Source: Paenibacillus sp. D2_2 (lineage in GTDB: Bacteria; Bacillota; Bacilli; Paenibacillales; Paenibacillaceae). Taken from it: DNA of 64,000 nt. The stretch lies in the NCBI RefSeq assembly GCF_031199965.1, contig NZ_CP133605.1:67501-131500 (forward strand). The letters run 5' to 3'. Positions 11,077 to 20,292 of this stretch are shown here, in pieces. A program made the translations under genes and the position numbers. The notes under the pieces were generated by a model. That model did no database searches. It had not been told where the DNA came from and was given only the letters and a program-made list of their open reading frames with translations. The first letter of the stretch is position 1, and the number at the start of each line of letters is the position of its first letter.

Positions 11077-12231
11077 TTGTCAAAACCGAAGGGCTTTGAG
11101 AAACCGGCTGGTGTACGTGACTATTTGCCGTTCGCAGTAGATAAGCTGAGAGAGATTGAGCGGCGCGTATTGGATTGTATGGCTGGCTGGGGATACCGCC
11201 AAATTATGACCCCGACAATGGAATACTATGAGACAGTTGGGGTAGCTAGTTCTACATCTGATCAAAAGCTGTTCAAATTGCTTAATAATCGGGGGACGAC
11301 GATGGTTCTTCGTTCCGATATGACAACGCCGATTGCCCGGGTTGTATCTTCTCTATTGAAGGAGGAACCTTTACCGCTGCGTTTGTCCTATCATGCGAAT
11401 GTCTTTCGCTCTATTGAGGAGGAAGCGGGCAAGGAAGCGGAGTTCTATCAGACGGGCGTTGAGCTGGTCGGGACGATTCAGCAGAGGCGGATGCCGAAGT
11501 GGTAGCTCTCGCTGTAGCGTCTCTGCAAGCTGCTGGTGTATCTTCCTTCAAGATTGCACTTGGGCATGTTGGATTCTTGAATGGTCTGCTGGAAGAAGCG
11601 ATTCCAGGACGTGAGGATATACAGCAGGAATTGAAGGACAGACTGCTGAGACGTGACTTCGTAGGTTATCGTGAAATGTTGGCTCGACTCGATCTATCGA
11701 CAGGCCAGCGTGACGAGCTAGCAGGGATTCTGAAGCTGCGCGGCGACAAGGGAGTTTGCCGTGAGGCGCTGGAGCTGAGCCGTAATTCGCTCGTTCAGAG
11801 CTCGATCGAACATTTGAGCGCGGTGTGGGAGGCTCTAGAAGATTTCGATGTAGCTAGACATGTCATTATTGACCTGACGATGATTGGCGACTTCTCATAC
11901 TATACAGGCTTGATCTTCGAGGGATACGCTGCTGATATCGGCTTCCCGGTCTGTGGCGGGGGCGCTATGACAAGCTCCTGCAGCAATTTGGCCGCCCGGC
12001 TCCGGCAACGGGCTTCTCTCTAAGACGAACCGAATTCTTGATGGTGTCGATGGGTTGAAGGTTAGGCTCGAACTGCCTGTATTGATGCAGTATGATGCAT
12101 CTAATCGCAGAAGGGCTTATGTTGAGGCGGAGCAATTGCGTGGTGAAGGAAGAAGCGTCCGGATGCGGCTTGTATCTGGGCCGGATGAATTGGAGACAGG
12201 AGACTACGTTGTTACGTTGGTAAGTTTCTAA
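11077..12231 (+). CDS. hisZ: ATP phosphoribosyltransferase regulatory subunit (three frame breaks)
   Basis: HisZ is a histidyl-tRNA-synthetase-like protein without aminoacylation activity that activates the short HisG. The motif VLRSDMTTPIARVV and the C-terminal GFPVCGGG match class II synthetase motifs. The start is TTG at 11077 (MSKPKGFEKPAGVRDYLP) with GAGGTGAG six bases before it. Three single-base losses break the frame: in the G run at 11470, the G run at 11958 and an A run near 12022. Restoring them gives one uninterrupted 385-residue protein of normal length. I read the breaks as sequencing errors. First gene of the his operon. Confidence 0.88.
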
Positions 12232-12324
12232 ATTGGCTGGCATTCAGGATTGAAGCAGGATTAGACAAGAATGAGATGATATCTATTTCCCAATAAGTCA
12301 GTACTGAGAGAGGGGCGGGTCTTC

Positions 12325-12952
12325 ATGAGTGAGATCATTAAGGTTGCCATGCCTAAAGGGCGTATCTATAAAAAAGCTTCAGCACTGTTCAGAGAGGCGG
12401 GCTTCCATATCCCGAACGATGTGGATGAGACCCGAAAGCTGGTCATCCCATTGCCGGAGATCGGTATGGAGTTTATTCTCGCCAAGCCTGTCGATGTACC
12501 TACTTATGTGGAGTACGGTGTAGCTGATATCGGTATTGTTGGCAAGGATGTGCTGATGGAAGAAGATCGGGACGTATATGAGCTGCTGGACCTTGGCATA
12601 GCGCGCTGTCGGATGTCGGTTATCGGACTGCCGGATTGGAAGCCGGGTATTCATCAGCGGGTTGCCACTAAATATCCGAATGTGGCTTCGCGATACTTCC
12701 GGGAACAGGGGCAGCAGGTGGAAGTTATCAAACTGAACGGGTCGATTGAGCTTGCTCCATTGATCGGACTGGCCGATCGGATCGTGGATATGGTTGAGAC
12801 CTGGTCAGACGCTCAGAGAGAACGGACTAGTGGAAATGGAGCGTATATTTGAGATTACGAGTCGGCTTGTTGCTAACCGGGTCAGCTATCGGATGAAAAA
12901 TGCCGAGATCCAGGCTCTATGTGATGCTCTGGCCTTGGTGATAGAACGGTAA
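12325..12952 (+). CDS. hisG: ATP phosphoribosyltransferase, short form (one frame break)
   Basis: First enzyme of histidine synthesis, joining PRPP to [21 protein letters not shown] and GIVGKDVL are HisG motifs, and the short form (208 residues after correction) is the type that needs HisZ, encoded just upstream. One extra base near 12800 (in ACCTGGTC) shifts the frame; removing it gives [18 protein letters not shown], the conserved PRPP-binding/C-terminal segment, and runs to the stop at 12950. ATG start with GAGAGGGG upstream. Confidence 0.9.
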
Positions 12953-13049
12953 CAGGAAGCTCGGTAGAGTGGTTGGGATGGACAGAAGGAGACTATTAAT
13001 CCCTATGAGCAGGACGAATGTGAAGCAGTATTGATGAGGAGGAGCCAGG

Positions 13050-14387
13050 ATGAAGATCGTAAGGGCACGGGATTTTGATTTGAAGCGGGAAGTCGAGTAT
13101 GGCTCAGTAGAGCAGAATACAGCTGTACGTCAGATCGTCGCGGATGTGAAGCGAGAAGGTGATTCGGCGCTGCTCCGGTATACGGAGCAGTTTGATAGGG
13201 TGAGACTGGATGCTGGAGCGCTGCGGGTTACTGAAGCTGAGCTTAAAGCCGCTTATGATCACGTAGAACCCTCATTCGTTACGGCGATCTCTGCAGCTGC
13301 CGCGAATATCCGTGCTTTCCATTCCAGACAGAAGCGGAACTCCTGGATGGATCTACAGCCGGATGGCAGTCTGCTTGGGCAGATCATCCGGCCGCTGAAG
13401 CGGGTTGGCGTATATGTCCCTGGCGGCAAGGCGGCCTATCCTTCCTCCGTACTGATGAACGTCATCCCTGCCCAGGTTGCAGGTGTCCCTGAGATCGTCA
13501 TGGTAACTCCGCCTGCGACAGGCGGTAAAGAAGGGATCGACCCATACATTCTCGTCGCTGCTGCTGAGGCTGGAGTGAATGAGATTTACCGGGTTGGCGG
13601 CGCACAGGCGATTGCTGCATTGGCTTACGGCACGGATACGATCGCTCCGGTGGATAAAATCTGTGGACCAGGCAATATTTACGTAGCTTTGGCTAAGCGA
13701 GAAGTGTATGGAGTCGTAGACATTGATAGTATTGCCGGTCCGAGCGAGATTGCTGTGCTGGCCGATGATAGCGCCGATCCGGCGTATATTGCCGCGGATT
13801 TGCTATCCCAGGCAGAGCATGACGAGATGGCGTCAGCTATTCTGGTCACGCCATCTGCCTCGTTCGCATCCGCTTGTCAGGTTGAGGTGGAGCGTCAATT
13901 GGCAGAGCTGCCTCGCCGGGATATCGCAGCGGCCTCAATCGCGAATTACGGGGCAATCATTATCGTGGATTCGATCGACGAGGGAATATCGGTCATTAAT
14001 CGGCTCGCACCGGAGCATTTCGAATTGATTGTGGAGGACCCGCTCGTCCACCTTGGCAAGATCGAGAATGCGGGCGCCATTTTCCTGGGACCGTACAGCT
14101 CAGAGCCGGTTGGAGATTATTTTGCGGGACCGAATCATATCATTCCGACGAATGGCACGGCTCGCTTCTCGTCACCTGGTCGACGTGGATGATTTTATTA
14201 AGAAATCGAGCTTGATTTACTATAGCAAGGAAGCTCTCCTCGCGAATGGAGAGACCATTATGGAGCTGGCGCGCCGTGAAGGGTTGGAGGGTCATGCCCG
14301 AGCAATTGAGGTTCGGCTCCGCAAAGAAGGATTACAATCTGGCACTGTATTAGAAGGAAAGGTGGGGCATACGATGGCGACAAATGA
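13050..14387 (+). CDS. hisD: Histidinol dehydrogenase (one certain, one probable frame break)
   Basis: NAD-dependent oxidation of L-histidinol to histidine, the last two steps of the pathway. [44 protein letters not shown] and the zinc-site segment LLSQAEHDE are all present. An extra base at about 14176 (CACCTGGTC) breaks the frame inside RFSSPVDVDDF; after it the frame stays open straight through hisB. A lost G in the run at 14364-14367 would give a stop at 14385, a 445-residue product overlapping hisB by 14 bases; the same GGGGCA context is error-prone elsewhere in this window. The C-terminal boundary is therefore provisional. Start ATG with GAGGAGGAG. Confidence 0.85.
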
Positions 14388-14988
14388 AGAGAAGGCGGTA
14401 ACAGTAAGACAAGGGGAGATCAGTCGTGTCACGAATGAGACGCAGATTAAGCTGAGCTTCGGCCTGGATGGCAGCGGTAAGTCCGAATTGGAGACGGATG
14501 TTCCATTTCTGAACCATATGCTAGATTTGTTCACGAAGCACGGGCAGTTCGATCTATCAGTACAGGCACACGGGGATATTGAAATCGATGATCACCATAC
14601 GGTGGAGGATATCGGTATTTGTCTGGGCCAATGTCTGTATAATGCACTCGGTGACAAGCGGGGAATCAAACGTTATGCTAGCGTGTTCGTTCCAATGGAT
14701 GAGGCGCTGGCTCAGGTAGTCATCGATGTCAGCAACCGCCCGCATTTCGAATATCGGGCTGAGTATCCTTCAGATCGCGTAGGTAGCTTCGATGTGCAGC
14801 TTGTGCATGAGTTCCTGTGGAAGCTGGCTCTGGAAGCGCGAATTACGCTGCATGTCATCGTTCATTATGGTCAGAACACTCATCATATGATCGAGGCGGT
14901 ATTCAAGGCATTGGGTCGTGCGCTCGACGAGGCGACGAGCATCGATCCGCGCGTTAGTGGTGTGCCTTCGACGAAGGGAGTTCTCTAG
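14374..14988 (+). CDS. hisB: Imidazoleglycerol-phosphate dehydratase
   Basis: A 204-residue IGPD. The manganese-binding segments [35 protein letters not shown] and [19 protein letters not shown] are intact, so the two-metal active site is complete. Start ATG at 14374 with AAGGTGGGG before it. The upstream frame is open into hisD because of the indels there; I do not regard this as a real fusion. Confidence 0.94.
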   Translation: MATNEEKAVTVRQGEISRVTNETQIKLSFGLDGSGKSELETDVPFLNHMLDLFTKHGQFDLSVQAHGDIEIDDHHTVEDIGICLGQCLYNALGDKRGIKRYASVFVPMDEALAQVVIDVSNRPHFEYRAEYPSDRVGSFDVQLVHEFLWKLALEARITLHVIVHYGQNTHHMIEAVFKALGRALDEATSIDPRVSGVPSTKGVL

Positions 14989-14990
14989 TC

Positions 14991-15623
14991 ATGAAGCTCG
15001 CGATTGTCGATTATGGGATGGGCAACTTACATAGCGTTGCCAAAGCCATTGAGCGTCTCGGTTACGAGGCCGTCGTGAGCGGTGATGCGGCTGTACTTCT
15101 GGCCGCGGACGGCATTCTGCTGCCTGGAGTCGGCGCCTTCGGCGACGCGATGGAGCAGCTTATTGCCTCCGGCCTCGATGGTACGTTGAGGCAGGCGGTG
15201 GACAGCGGCAAGCCGCTGCTCGGTATCTGCCTCGGCATGCAACTGCTCTTCTCCGCCAGTGAAGAGCATGGCACGCACGAAGGCTTGGGGCTGCTGCCCG
15301 GCCGGGCCGTGCGCTTCAGCCCAGAGAGCGGCCTAAAGGTGCCGCACATGGGCTGGAATCGGCTGCAGTTCAAGCAGCCGGATCACCCGCTCCTGGCAGG
15401 ACTTGACGAAGGACATGTGTACTTCGTCCATTCTTATCATGTGCTGCCAGAGCGGGAGCAGGACCTTCTGGCCGTAACCGATTACGGCCAGCCAGTTACC
15501 GCGATCGTAGGACGCGGTAATGTGTTCGGGATGCAATTCCATCCCGAGAAGAGCGGTGAGCTGGGCATGGCGTTGCTACGGAATTTCCTCGCGATGGTTG
15601 AGTCAGGTGCAGTGATAAGCTGA
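14991..15623 (+). CDS. hisH: Imidazole glycerol phosphate synthase, glutaminase subunit
   Basis: A 210-residue class I glutamine amidotransferase that feeds ammonia to HisF. Nucleophile Cys80 in LGICLGMQLLF and the His-Glu pair in GMQFHPEKSG are present, with the oxyanion segment LPGVGAFGDAM. Starts two bases after hisB. The stretch 15050-15420 is richer in G+C than its neighbours, but reading frame and motifs are intact. Confidence 0.96.
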   Translation: MKLAIVDYGMGNLHSVAKAIERLGYEAVVSGDAAVLLAADGILLPGVGAFGDAMEQLIASGLDGTLRQAVDSGKPLLGICLGMQLLFSASEEHGTHEGLGLLPGRAVRFSPESGLKVPHMGWNRLQFKQPDHPLLAGLDEGHVYFVHSYHVLPEREQDLLAVTDYGQPVTAIVGRGNVFGMQFHPEKSGELGMALLRNFLAMVESGAVIS

Positions 15624-15711
15624 TTAATGCTAGGTGCAATGGAGAACGAATGGGCAAGTTCAACTTATAACATTTATATAAATCTTAACTAACCAGTGCG
15701 GGGGAAAGCAA

Positions 15712-16449
15712 ATGTCATCATTCATCATTTATCCGGCGATCGATATCCGAGATGGGAAATGTGTACGTCTCATTCAGGGCGATTATAGCCAGGAGACAAT
15801 ATATAATGATAATCCGGTTGAAGTGGCTAAGTCATGGGAGAAGCAGGGCGGGAAGTTCATCCATCTGGTTGATCTTGATGGGGCCAAGGCAGGTCATCCG
15901 GTGAACGATCAGTTAATTGGGGAGATCGCCCGGGCGGTGCAGGTTCCTGTTCAGGTTGGAGGCGGACTGCGCTCTGTTAAGGACGTAGAACGACTGCTAT
16001 TACTTGGAGTTAGCCGGGTTATTATCGGAACTGCTGCGATTGAGGACCGTGAGTTCACTGAATCGGTACTGGGTACATACGGCGATAAAGTGGCGATCGG
16101 CATCGATGCCCGAGATGGACTTGTTGCCACACGTGGCTGGCTGGAGACATTGGAGGTTAAGGCAGAGGAACTGGCCAAAGAATTGGCCTCCAAAGGGGCC
16201 GAGACGTTTATTTTTACCGATATATCGCGCGACGGTATGATGCAGGGCCCGAATGTAGAAGCTATCCGCCGTTTGGCTGAGGTATCGGGGCGCACCGTGA
16301 TTGCCTCCGGCGGGGTGACAGTACAAGATGACCTGTTGAAGCTGGCTGCTTATGCGAAGCAAGGAATCGGCGGGGCAATTGTTGGCAAGGCGCTTTATAC
16401 CGGCAATATTGGTCTGGCCGAGGCAATTCAGGCAGTCTCAGTATTGTAA
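15712..16449 (+). CDS. hisA: ProFAR isomerase
   Basis: A 245-residue (beta-alpha)8 barrel catalysing the Amadori rearrangement of ProFAR to PRFAR. IYPAIDIRDGKCVRLIQGDY contains the N-terminal catalytic Asp, TDISRDGMMQGPN the second one, and VQVGGGLR and IASGGV the phosphate-binding loops. It follows an 88-base gap after hisH with GGGGGAAAG as ribosome site. The gap shows no hairpin, so the operon probably continues. Confidence 0.96.
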   Translation: MSSFIIYPAIDIRDGKCVRLIQGDYSQETIYNDNPVEVAKSWEKQGGKFIHLVDLDGAKAGHPVNDQLIGEIARAVQVPVQVGGGLRSVKDVERLLLLGVSRVIIGTAAIEDREFTESVLGTYGDKVAIGIDARDGLVATRGWLETLEVKAEELAKELASKGAETFIFTDISRDGMMQGPNVEAIRRLAEVSGRTVIASGGVTVQDDLLKLAAYAKQGIGGAIVGKALYTGNIGLAEAIQAVSVL

Positions 16450-16485
16450 GGCTTGATAACAATACCGTAATTGGAGAGGAGAGCG

Positions 16486-17250
16486 ATGAACATGCTCGCA
16501 AAGCGTATTATTCCTTGCCTCGATGTGAAGGACGGACGAGTGGTAAAGGGCGTTAATTTCGTGAATCTTCGTGATGCTGGAGATCCGGTAGAGCTGGCCG
16601 CTCTCTACGACAGAGAGGGGGCCGATGAGATCGTATTCCTTGATATCTCTGCCTCCCATGAAGGCCGAGCTACGATGATCGAGGTAGTGCGTCAGACCGC
16701 TGGTGAGATCGCTATTCCTTTCACGGTAGGCGGAGGCATATCACAGGTAGATGATATGAAGCGGATTTTGAGGGCAGGTGCTGATAAGATTGCCATCAAC
16801 ACAGCGGCTGTATTAAGTCCCGAGCTGATCTCAGATGGAGCGAGAAGATTCGGCTCGCAGTGTATTGTAGTGGCTGTAGACGCTAAGTACAATGCGGAAT
16901 GGGGAGATTGGGAAGTGTTCACCCATGGAGGCCGCAAGGCTACAGGAATGAGAGCAATAGCATGGATCCAGGAAGCCGAAGCAAAGGGAGCGGGCGAAAT
17001 TCTGCTCACGAGCATGGATGCCGACGGCACCAAGGATGGCTTCGATCTTGCACTAACGAAGGCGGTTAGCAGTCAGGTTGGCATACCGGTGATCGCTTCT
17101 GGCGGAGCAGGCAAAATGACCGATTTTTATGACGTGTTCACGGAAGGGCAGGCGGACGCTGCGTTAGCGGCGACGATCTTTCATTATAAGGAAATCGCAG
17201 TACCTGAGCTTAAGGCAGACTTGAAGGCCAGAGGAGTGGAAGTAAGATGA
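16486..17250 (+). CDS. hisF: Imidazole glycerol phosphate synthase, cyclase subunit
   Basis: A 254-residue barrel that works with HisH to make IGP and AICAR. The catalytic aspartates lie in [16 protein letters not shown] and in [15 protein letters not shown]; phosphate loops are FTVGGGI and IASGGAGK. An in-frame TTG lies 15 bases upstream, but GGAGAGGA is placed for ATG 16486 (MNMLAKR). The next gene overlaps its end by four bases. Confidence 0.96.
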   Translation: MNMLAKRIIPCLDVKDGRVVKGVNFVNLRDAGDPVELAALYDREGADEIVFLDISASHEGRATMIEVVRQTAGEIAIPFTVGGGISQVDDMKRILRAGADKIAINTAAVLSPELISDGARRFGSQCIVVAVDAKYNAEWGDWEVFTHGGRKATGMRAIAWIQEAEAKGAGEILLTSMDADGTKDGFDLALTKAVSSQVGIPVIASGGAGKMTDFYDVFTEGQADAALAATIFHYKEIAVPELKADLKARGVEVR

Positions 17251-17947
17251 CGATAAATCAGCCATTACAATTGCCGTTATCAATCACGGAACTGAAGCAG
17301 AATATAAAGTGGGATGCGGATGGGCTTATCCCTGTGATCGTCCAGGATGCTGCTACGAAGGAAGTGCTGATGCTTGCCTATATGAATGAAGAGTCACTGC
17401 AGAAATCGATTGAGACGGGTCAAACTTGGTTCTGGAGCCGCTCTCGTTCTGAACTGTGGAATAAAGGGGCTACTTCAGGTAATACGCAACAGATTCTCTC
17501 ATTGAATTATGATTGTGACGGGACACACTGTTAGCACTCGTGAATCCGCAAGGTCCAGCTTGTCATACCGGTGAGACAACTTGTTTCTATCGAACGTTGG
17601 CTGCTGCAGATCAAGAGGGGCTGGAAGCAACAATCTCCGAAGCAGACAGTCGCTTTACCGTATTAGCCGAATTGGAGAGTCTGATTGCCCAGCGTTATAT
17701 TGAGCGCCCTGAAGGGGCTTATACGACCTATCTGTTCGAGAAAGGCATCGATAAGATCCTGAAGAAGGTAGGAGAAGAGACGGCAGAATCGATTATCGCT
17801 GCTAAAAATCAGGATAACGACGAGTTAAGATACGAGGTAAGTGATCTCATCTATCATTTGCTGGTTCTGCTGCGGGAGAGAAATCTGCCACTGGATGATA
17901 TTATGACCGAGCTGGAGCGCCGACATGAGCGCCCGCGCCGCGATTAA
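17247..17947 (+). CDS. hisIE: Phosphoribosyl-AMP cyclohydrolase / phosphoribosyl-ATP pyrophosphatase, bifunctional (one frame break)
   Basis: N-terminal HisI domain with [29 protein letters not shown] and the zinc/magnesium segment YDCDGD, then a C-terminal HisE domain (about 125-230) with [23 protein letters not shown] and the metal-binding helix [13 protein letters not shown]. One G is missing from the run at 17520-17522; restoring it joins both halves into one 233-residue protein in which [21 protein letters not shown] is regained. ATG overlaps the hisF stop. Confidence 0.92.
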
Positions 17948-17965
17948 AGGCGGAGGTGAGGCAAT

Positions 17966-18802
17966 ATGCTTATAGATTACCATACGCATCATGCCCGCTG
18001 CGGGCATGCCATTGGAACGCTTGAGGAATATATCCAGCGTGGTATTGAAATCGGGTTGTCCCAAATCGGGGTCTCCGATCATATGCCGCTTTTGCATGTG
18101 AACCCGCAGACTTATTATCCAGAGATGGCAATGCCACTGGATGAGCTGCCGAGCTATGTGGAGGAAGCATTTGAGCTGAAGCAGAAATATGCTAATTCAA
18201 TTGCGGTGCGGGTCGGACTCGAGGCTGATTATATTGAAGGCTGGGAGGACAAAATCGAGAAGATTATCAATGATTACCCATGGGATTACGTCATTGGCTC
18301 GGTTCATTTCCTTGGGGAATGGGATGTCTCGGATTTCCGCCAAGTTCATCATTGGGAAGGGCGAGACGTATTTAAGGTATACCAAACCTATTATGACGCT
18401 GTACAGAAAGCGGCCAGAACAGGTTTCTATGATATCATGGGTCATTTGGACGTGATCAAGCGGTTCAATTATAAGCCGGGGCAGGGGCGTGAGCAGGAGA
18501 TAATCGAACTTGAGCAATTGACTCTAGCTGCGGTTGCCGAGGCTGGTATAGCGATGGAGTTGAATGCTTCGGGATTAACGAAGCCATGCGCGGAGATGTT
18601 CCCTAGTGATCGAATATTGAAGGGTGCGATAGGGTTGGGCATTCCGTTGACGGTCGGCTCTGATGCTCACGACCCAATGAAGCTGAGCGAGAATCTGAAT
18701 ATCGCTCGCAGCGCATTGTACGATCTGGGTATTCGTGAATTGGCAACGTTCGAACAGCGGCGGAGGGTGATGGTACCACTGCAGTCTCAAGAGCGGTTAT
18801 AA
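17966..18802 (+). CDS. hisJ: Histidinol-phosphatase, PHP family
   Basis: A 278-residue PHP-fold phosphatase completing the his pathway (histidinol phosphate to histidinol). Metal ligands are seen in IDYHTHHARCGHA, VSDHMPLLHV, GSVHFL, MGHLDVIKRF and GSDAHDP. It follows hisIE by 18 bases with CGGAGGTGAGG, so it is the ninth his gene of the operon. Confidence 0.93.
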   Translation: MLIDYHTHHARCGHAIGTLEEYIQRGIEIGLSQIGVSDHMPLLHVNPQTYYPEMAMPLDELPSYVEEAFELKQKYANSIAVRVGLEADYIEGWEDKIEKIINDYPWDYVIGSVHFLGEWDVSDFRQVHHWEGRDVFKVYQTYYDAVQKAARTGFYDIMGHLDVIKRFNYKPGQGREQEIIELEQLTLAAVAEAGIAMELNASGLTKPCAEMFPSDRILKGAIGLGIPLTVGSDAHDPMKLSENLNIARSALYDLGIRELATFEQRRRVMVPLQSQERL

Positions 18803-18884
18803 ATAATGTTCGACAGTAGTGACATAATAGTGTTAGAAACTTTATAGTTTTTGGCATGCAATTCAATGACTCTAGGAGGGCATT

Positions 18885-19832
18885 ATGGAAGGCAAGTTAC
18901 GAATTTTTTCAGGCTCTTCCAACCCCGTACTAACGCGGCAAATCTGTGAGCGGTTGGGGGTTGAACCAGGTAGAATCACCTTATCCCGCTTCAAAAGCGG
19001 CGAGATTTACGTTCATTATGAAGAGAGCATTCGCAATTGCGATGTGTTCCTGGTCCAATCTCTGGCGCATCCGATCAATGAGCTGTTCGTTGAATTGCTC
19101 GTGATGATCGATGCTGCTAAGCGGGCATCGGCCCGGACGATTAATATCATAATGCCTTATTACGGCTATGCGAGGCAGGAGCGCAAGTCGGCTCCGCGTG
19201 AGCCGATCTCGGCCAAGATGGTAGCCGATGTACTTACTACAGCCGGGGCGAGCCGGGTTGTAACTATAGATCTGCATGCGGCAGCGATCCAGGGTTTCTT
19301 CAACATTCCCGTTGATCATTTGACCGCGCTGGATTTAATGACAGACTATTTGAAGTCACAGAATATCTCAAATCCGGTCGTCGTATCCCCGGATGCGGGA
19401 CGGGCCTCTATGGCAGAGAAGTTGGCCAGCGGTCTTGATGCCCCGTTCGCGATTATGATTAAGAAGCGTCCGGCCCATAACGAATCGGTCATTACGCATG
19501 TGATTGGCGAAGTTGCAGGCTATACACCCATCATTATTGAGGACTTGATCGATACTGGATCGACGATAGTGAATGTGGTTGAGGGACTGAGGGAACGCGG
19601 GGCAGGCGAAGCTATTGTGTGTGCGACGCACGGTCTGTTCTCGGATCATGCGGAGAAGAGACTTCGTCATCCTTGGATCTCTCAAGTGGTCATTACGGAC
19701 TCGATTGCTCAACCGGAACAGCATGGTCCGCATGTTACTGTCCTACCCGTAGCTCCTATGTTGGCGCGGGCAACGCAATACATTCTAGATGGCGGCTCGA
19801 TCGCTACGCTGTTCAAAGACCAGGGGATATAA
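18885..19832 (+). CDS. prs: Ribose-phosphate pyrophosphokinase (PRPP synthetase)
   Basis: A 315-residue class I PRPP synthetase: FSGSSNPVLTRQICERLGV and FKSGEIYVHYEESIRNCDVFLVQS at the N-terminus, the ATP loop region, MPYYGYARQERKSAPREPISAK, DLHAAAIQGFF, and the PRPP loop IIIEDLIDTGSTI. In most related genomes the main prs lies next to glmU, so this could be a second copy placed after the his operon, where PRPP is the first substrate. Eighty-two bases separate it from hisJ. Start ATG after GGAGGG. Confidence 0.93.
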   Translation: MEGKLRIFSGSSNPVLTRQICERLGVEPGRITLSRFKSGEIYVHYEESIRNCDVFLVQSLAHPINELFVELLVMIDAAKRASARTINIIMPYYGYARQERKSAPREPISAKMVADVLTTAGASRVVTIDLHAAAIQGFFNIPVDHLTALDLMTDYLKSQNISNPVVVSPDAGRASMAEKLASGLDAPFAIMIKKRPAHNESVITHVIGEVAGYTPIIIEDLIDTGSTIVNVVEGLRERGAGEAIVCATHGLFSDHAEKRLRHPWISQVVITDSIAQPEQHGPHVTVLPVAPMLARATQYILDGGSIATLFKDQGI

Positions 19833-20292
19833 GCTGACGCTTTGCCCTGGCTTTGCAGTAAAACCTGGTATGATCTATTTTGAAATCGAATACAGGTATT
19901 GTAGAGTAATTGATTCTCAAAATCCCCGCTACTCTTATAGCTTCCTCCTTCTATTTCCGGATCTTAGTAACGAGCAGATACATCAATCCACCAAGACATG
20001 CTAGTAAGAATATGATTGCGATCAAGGAAATAATTGTATTCTCCCACACGAAATTCATAAATCATCCCACTCCTTCTAATAAATATATGTTCAATAATTA
20101 TTTTACCATTTATGTTGAGCTAATCGCTAAACATTTGATTTAACATGCTTTTTCAGTTAACAACCGTAATTCTCCAAATGCATTTTTCATGGGAGGACGG
20201 GGTCGGCTGTGTTATACTGTGAGGTGGATAGTTTAGAAGATGTTAATCTGAACATGTATTAAAAGAATGAATTATAGAAGGAGGTGCCTTGT
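19833..20292. other. Intergenic region between prs and the TPR gene
   Basis: About 460 bases without a gene on the plus strand. The minus strand holds a likely 35-residue membrane peptide gene (listed separately). The plus-strand promoter for the TPR gene is probably in 20190-20260 (AT-rich TGTTATACTGTGAGG context), but no convincing -35/-10 pair is seen. No clear terminator follows prs. Confidence 0.5.
19951..20058 (-). CDS. Small single-pass membrane protein, 35 residues, function unknown
   Basis: ATG at 20058 opens a 35-codon frame: MNFVWENTIISLIAIIFLLA, then CLGGLMYLLVTKIRK and stop. A hydrophobic segment spans residues 9-30, and the ends TKIRK and the acidic N-terminus predict N-out/C-in. 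AGAAGGAG lies 11 bases upstream of this ATG. A second ATG seven bases earlier opens a different 35-codon frame with no hydrophobic core and closer spacing; I prefer the membrane reading because of its composition. No homologue is recognised. Confidence 0.5.
   Translation of the reverse strand: MNFVWENTIISLIAIIFLLACLGGLMYLLVTKIRK

Noticed and set aside
14029-14988. A natural HisD-HisB fusion protein
   Set aside because: The upstream frame contains an extra base, hisB has its own ribosome site and start, and a lost G at 14364 would restore a stop. Kept only as a low-interest observation.
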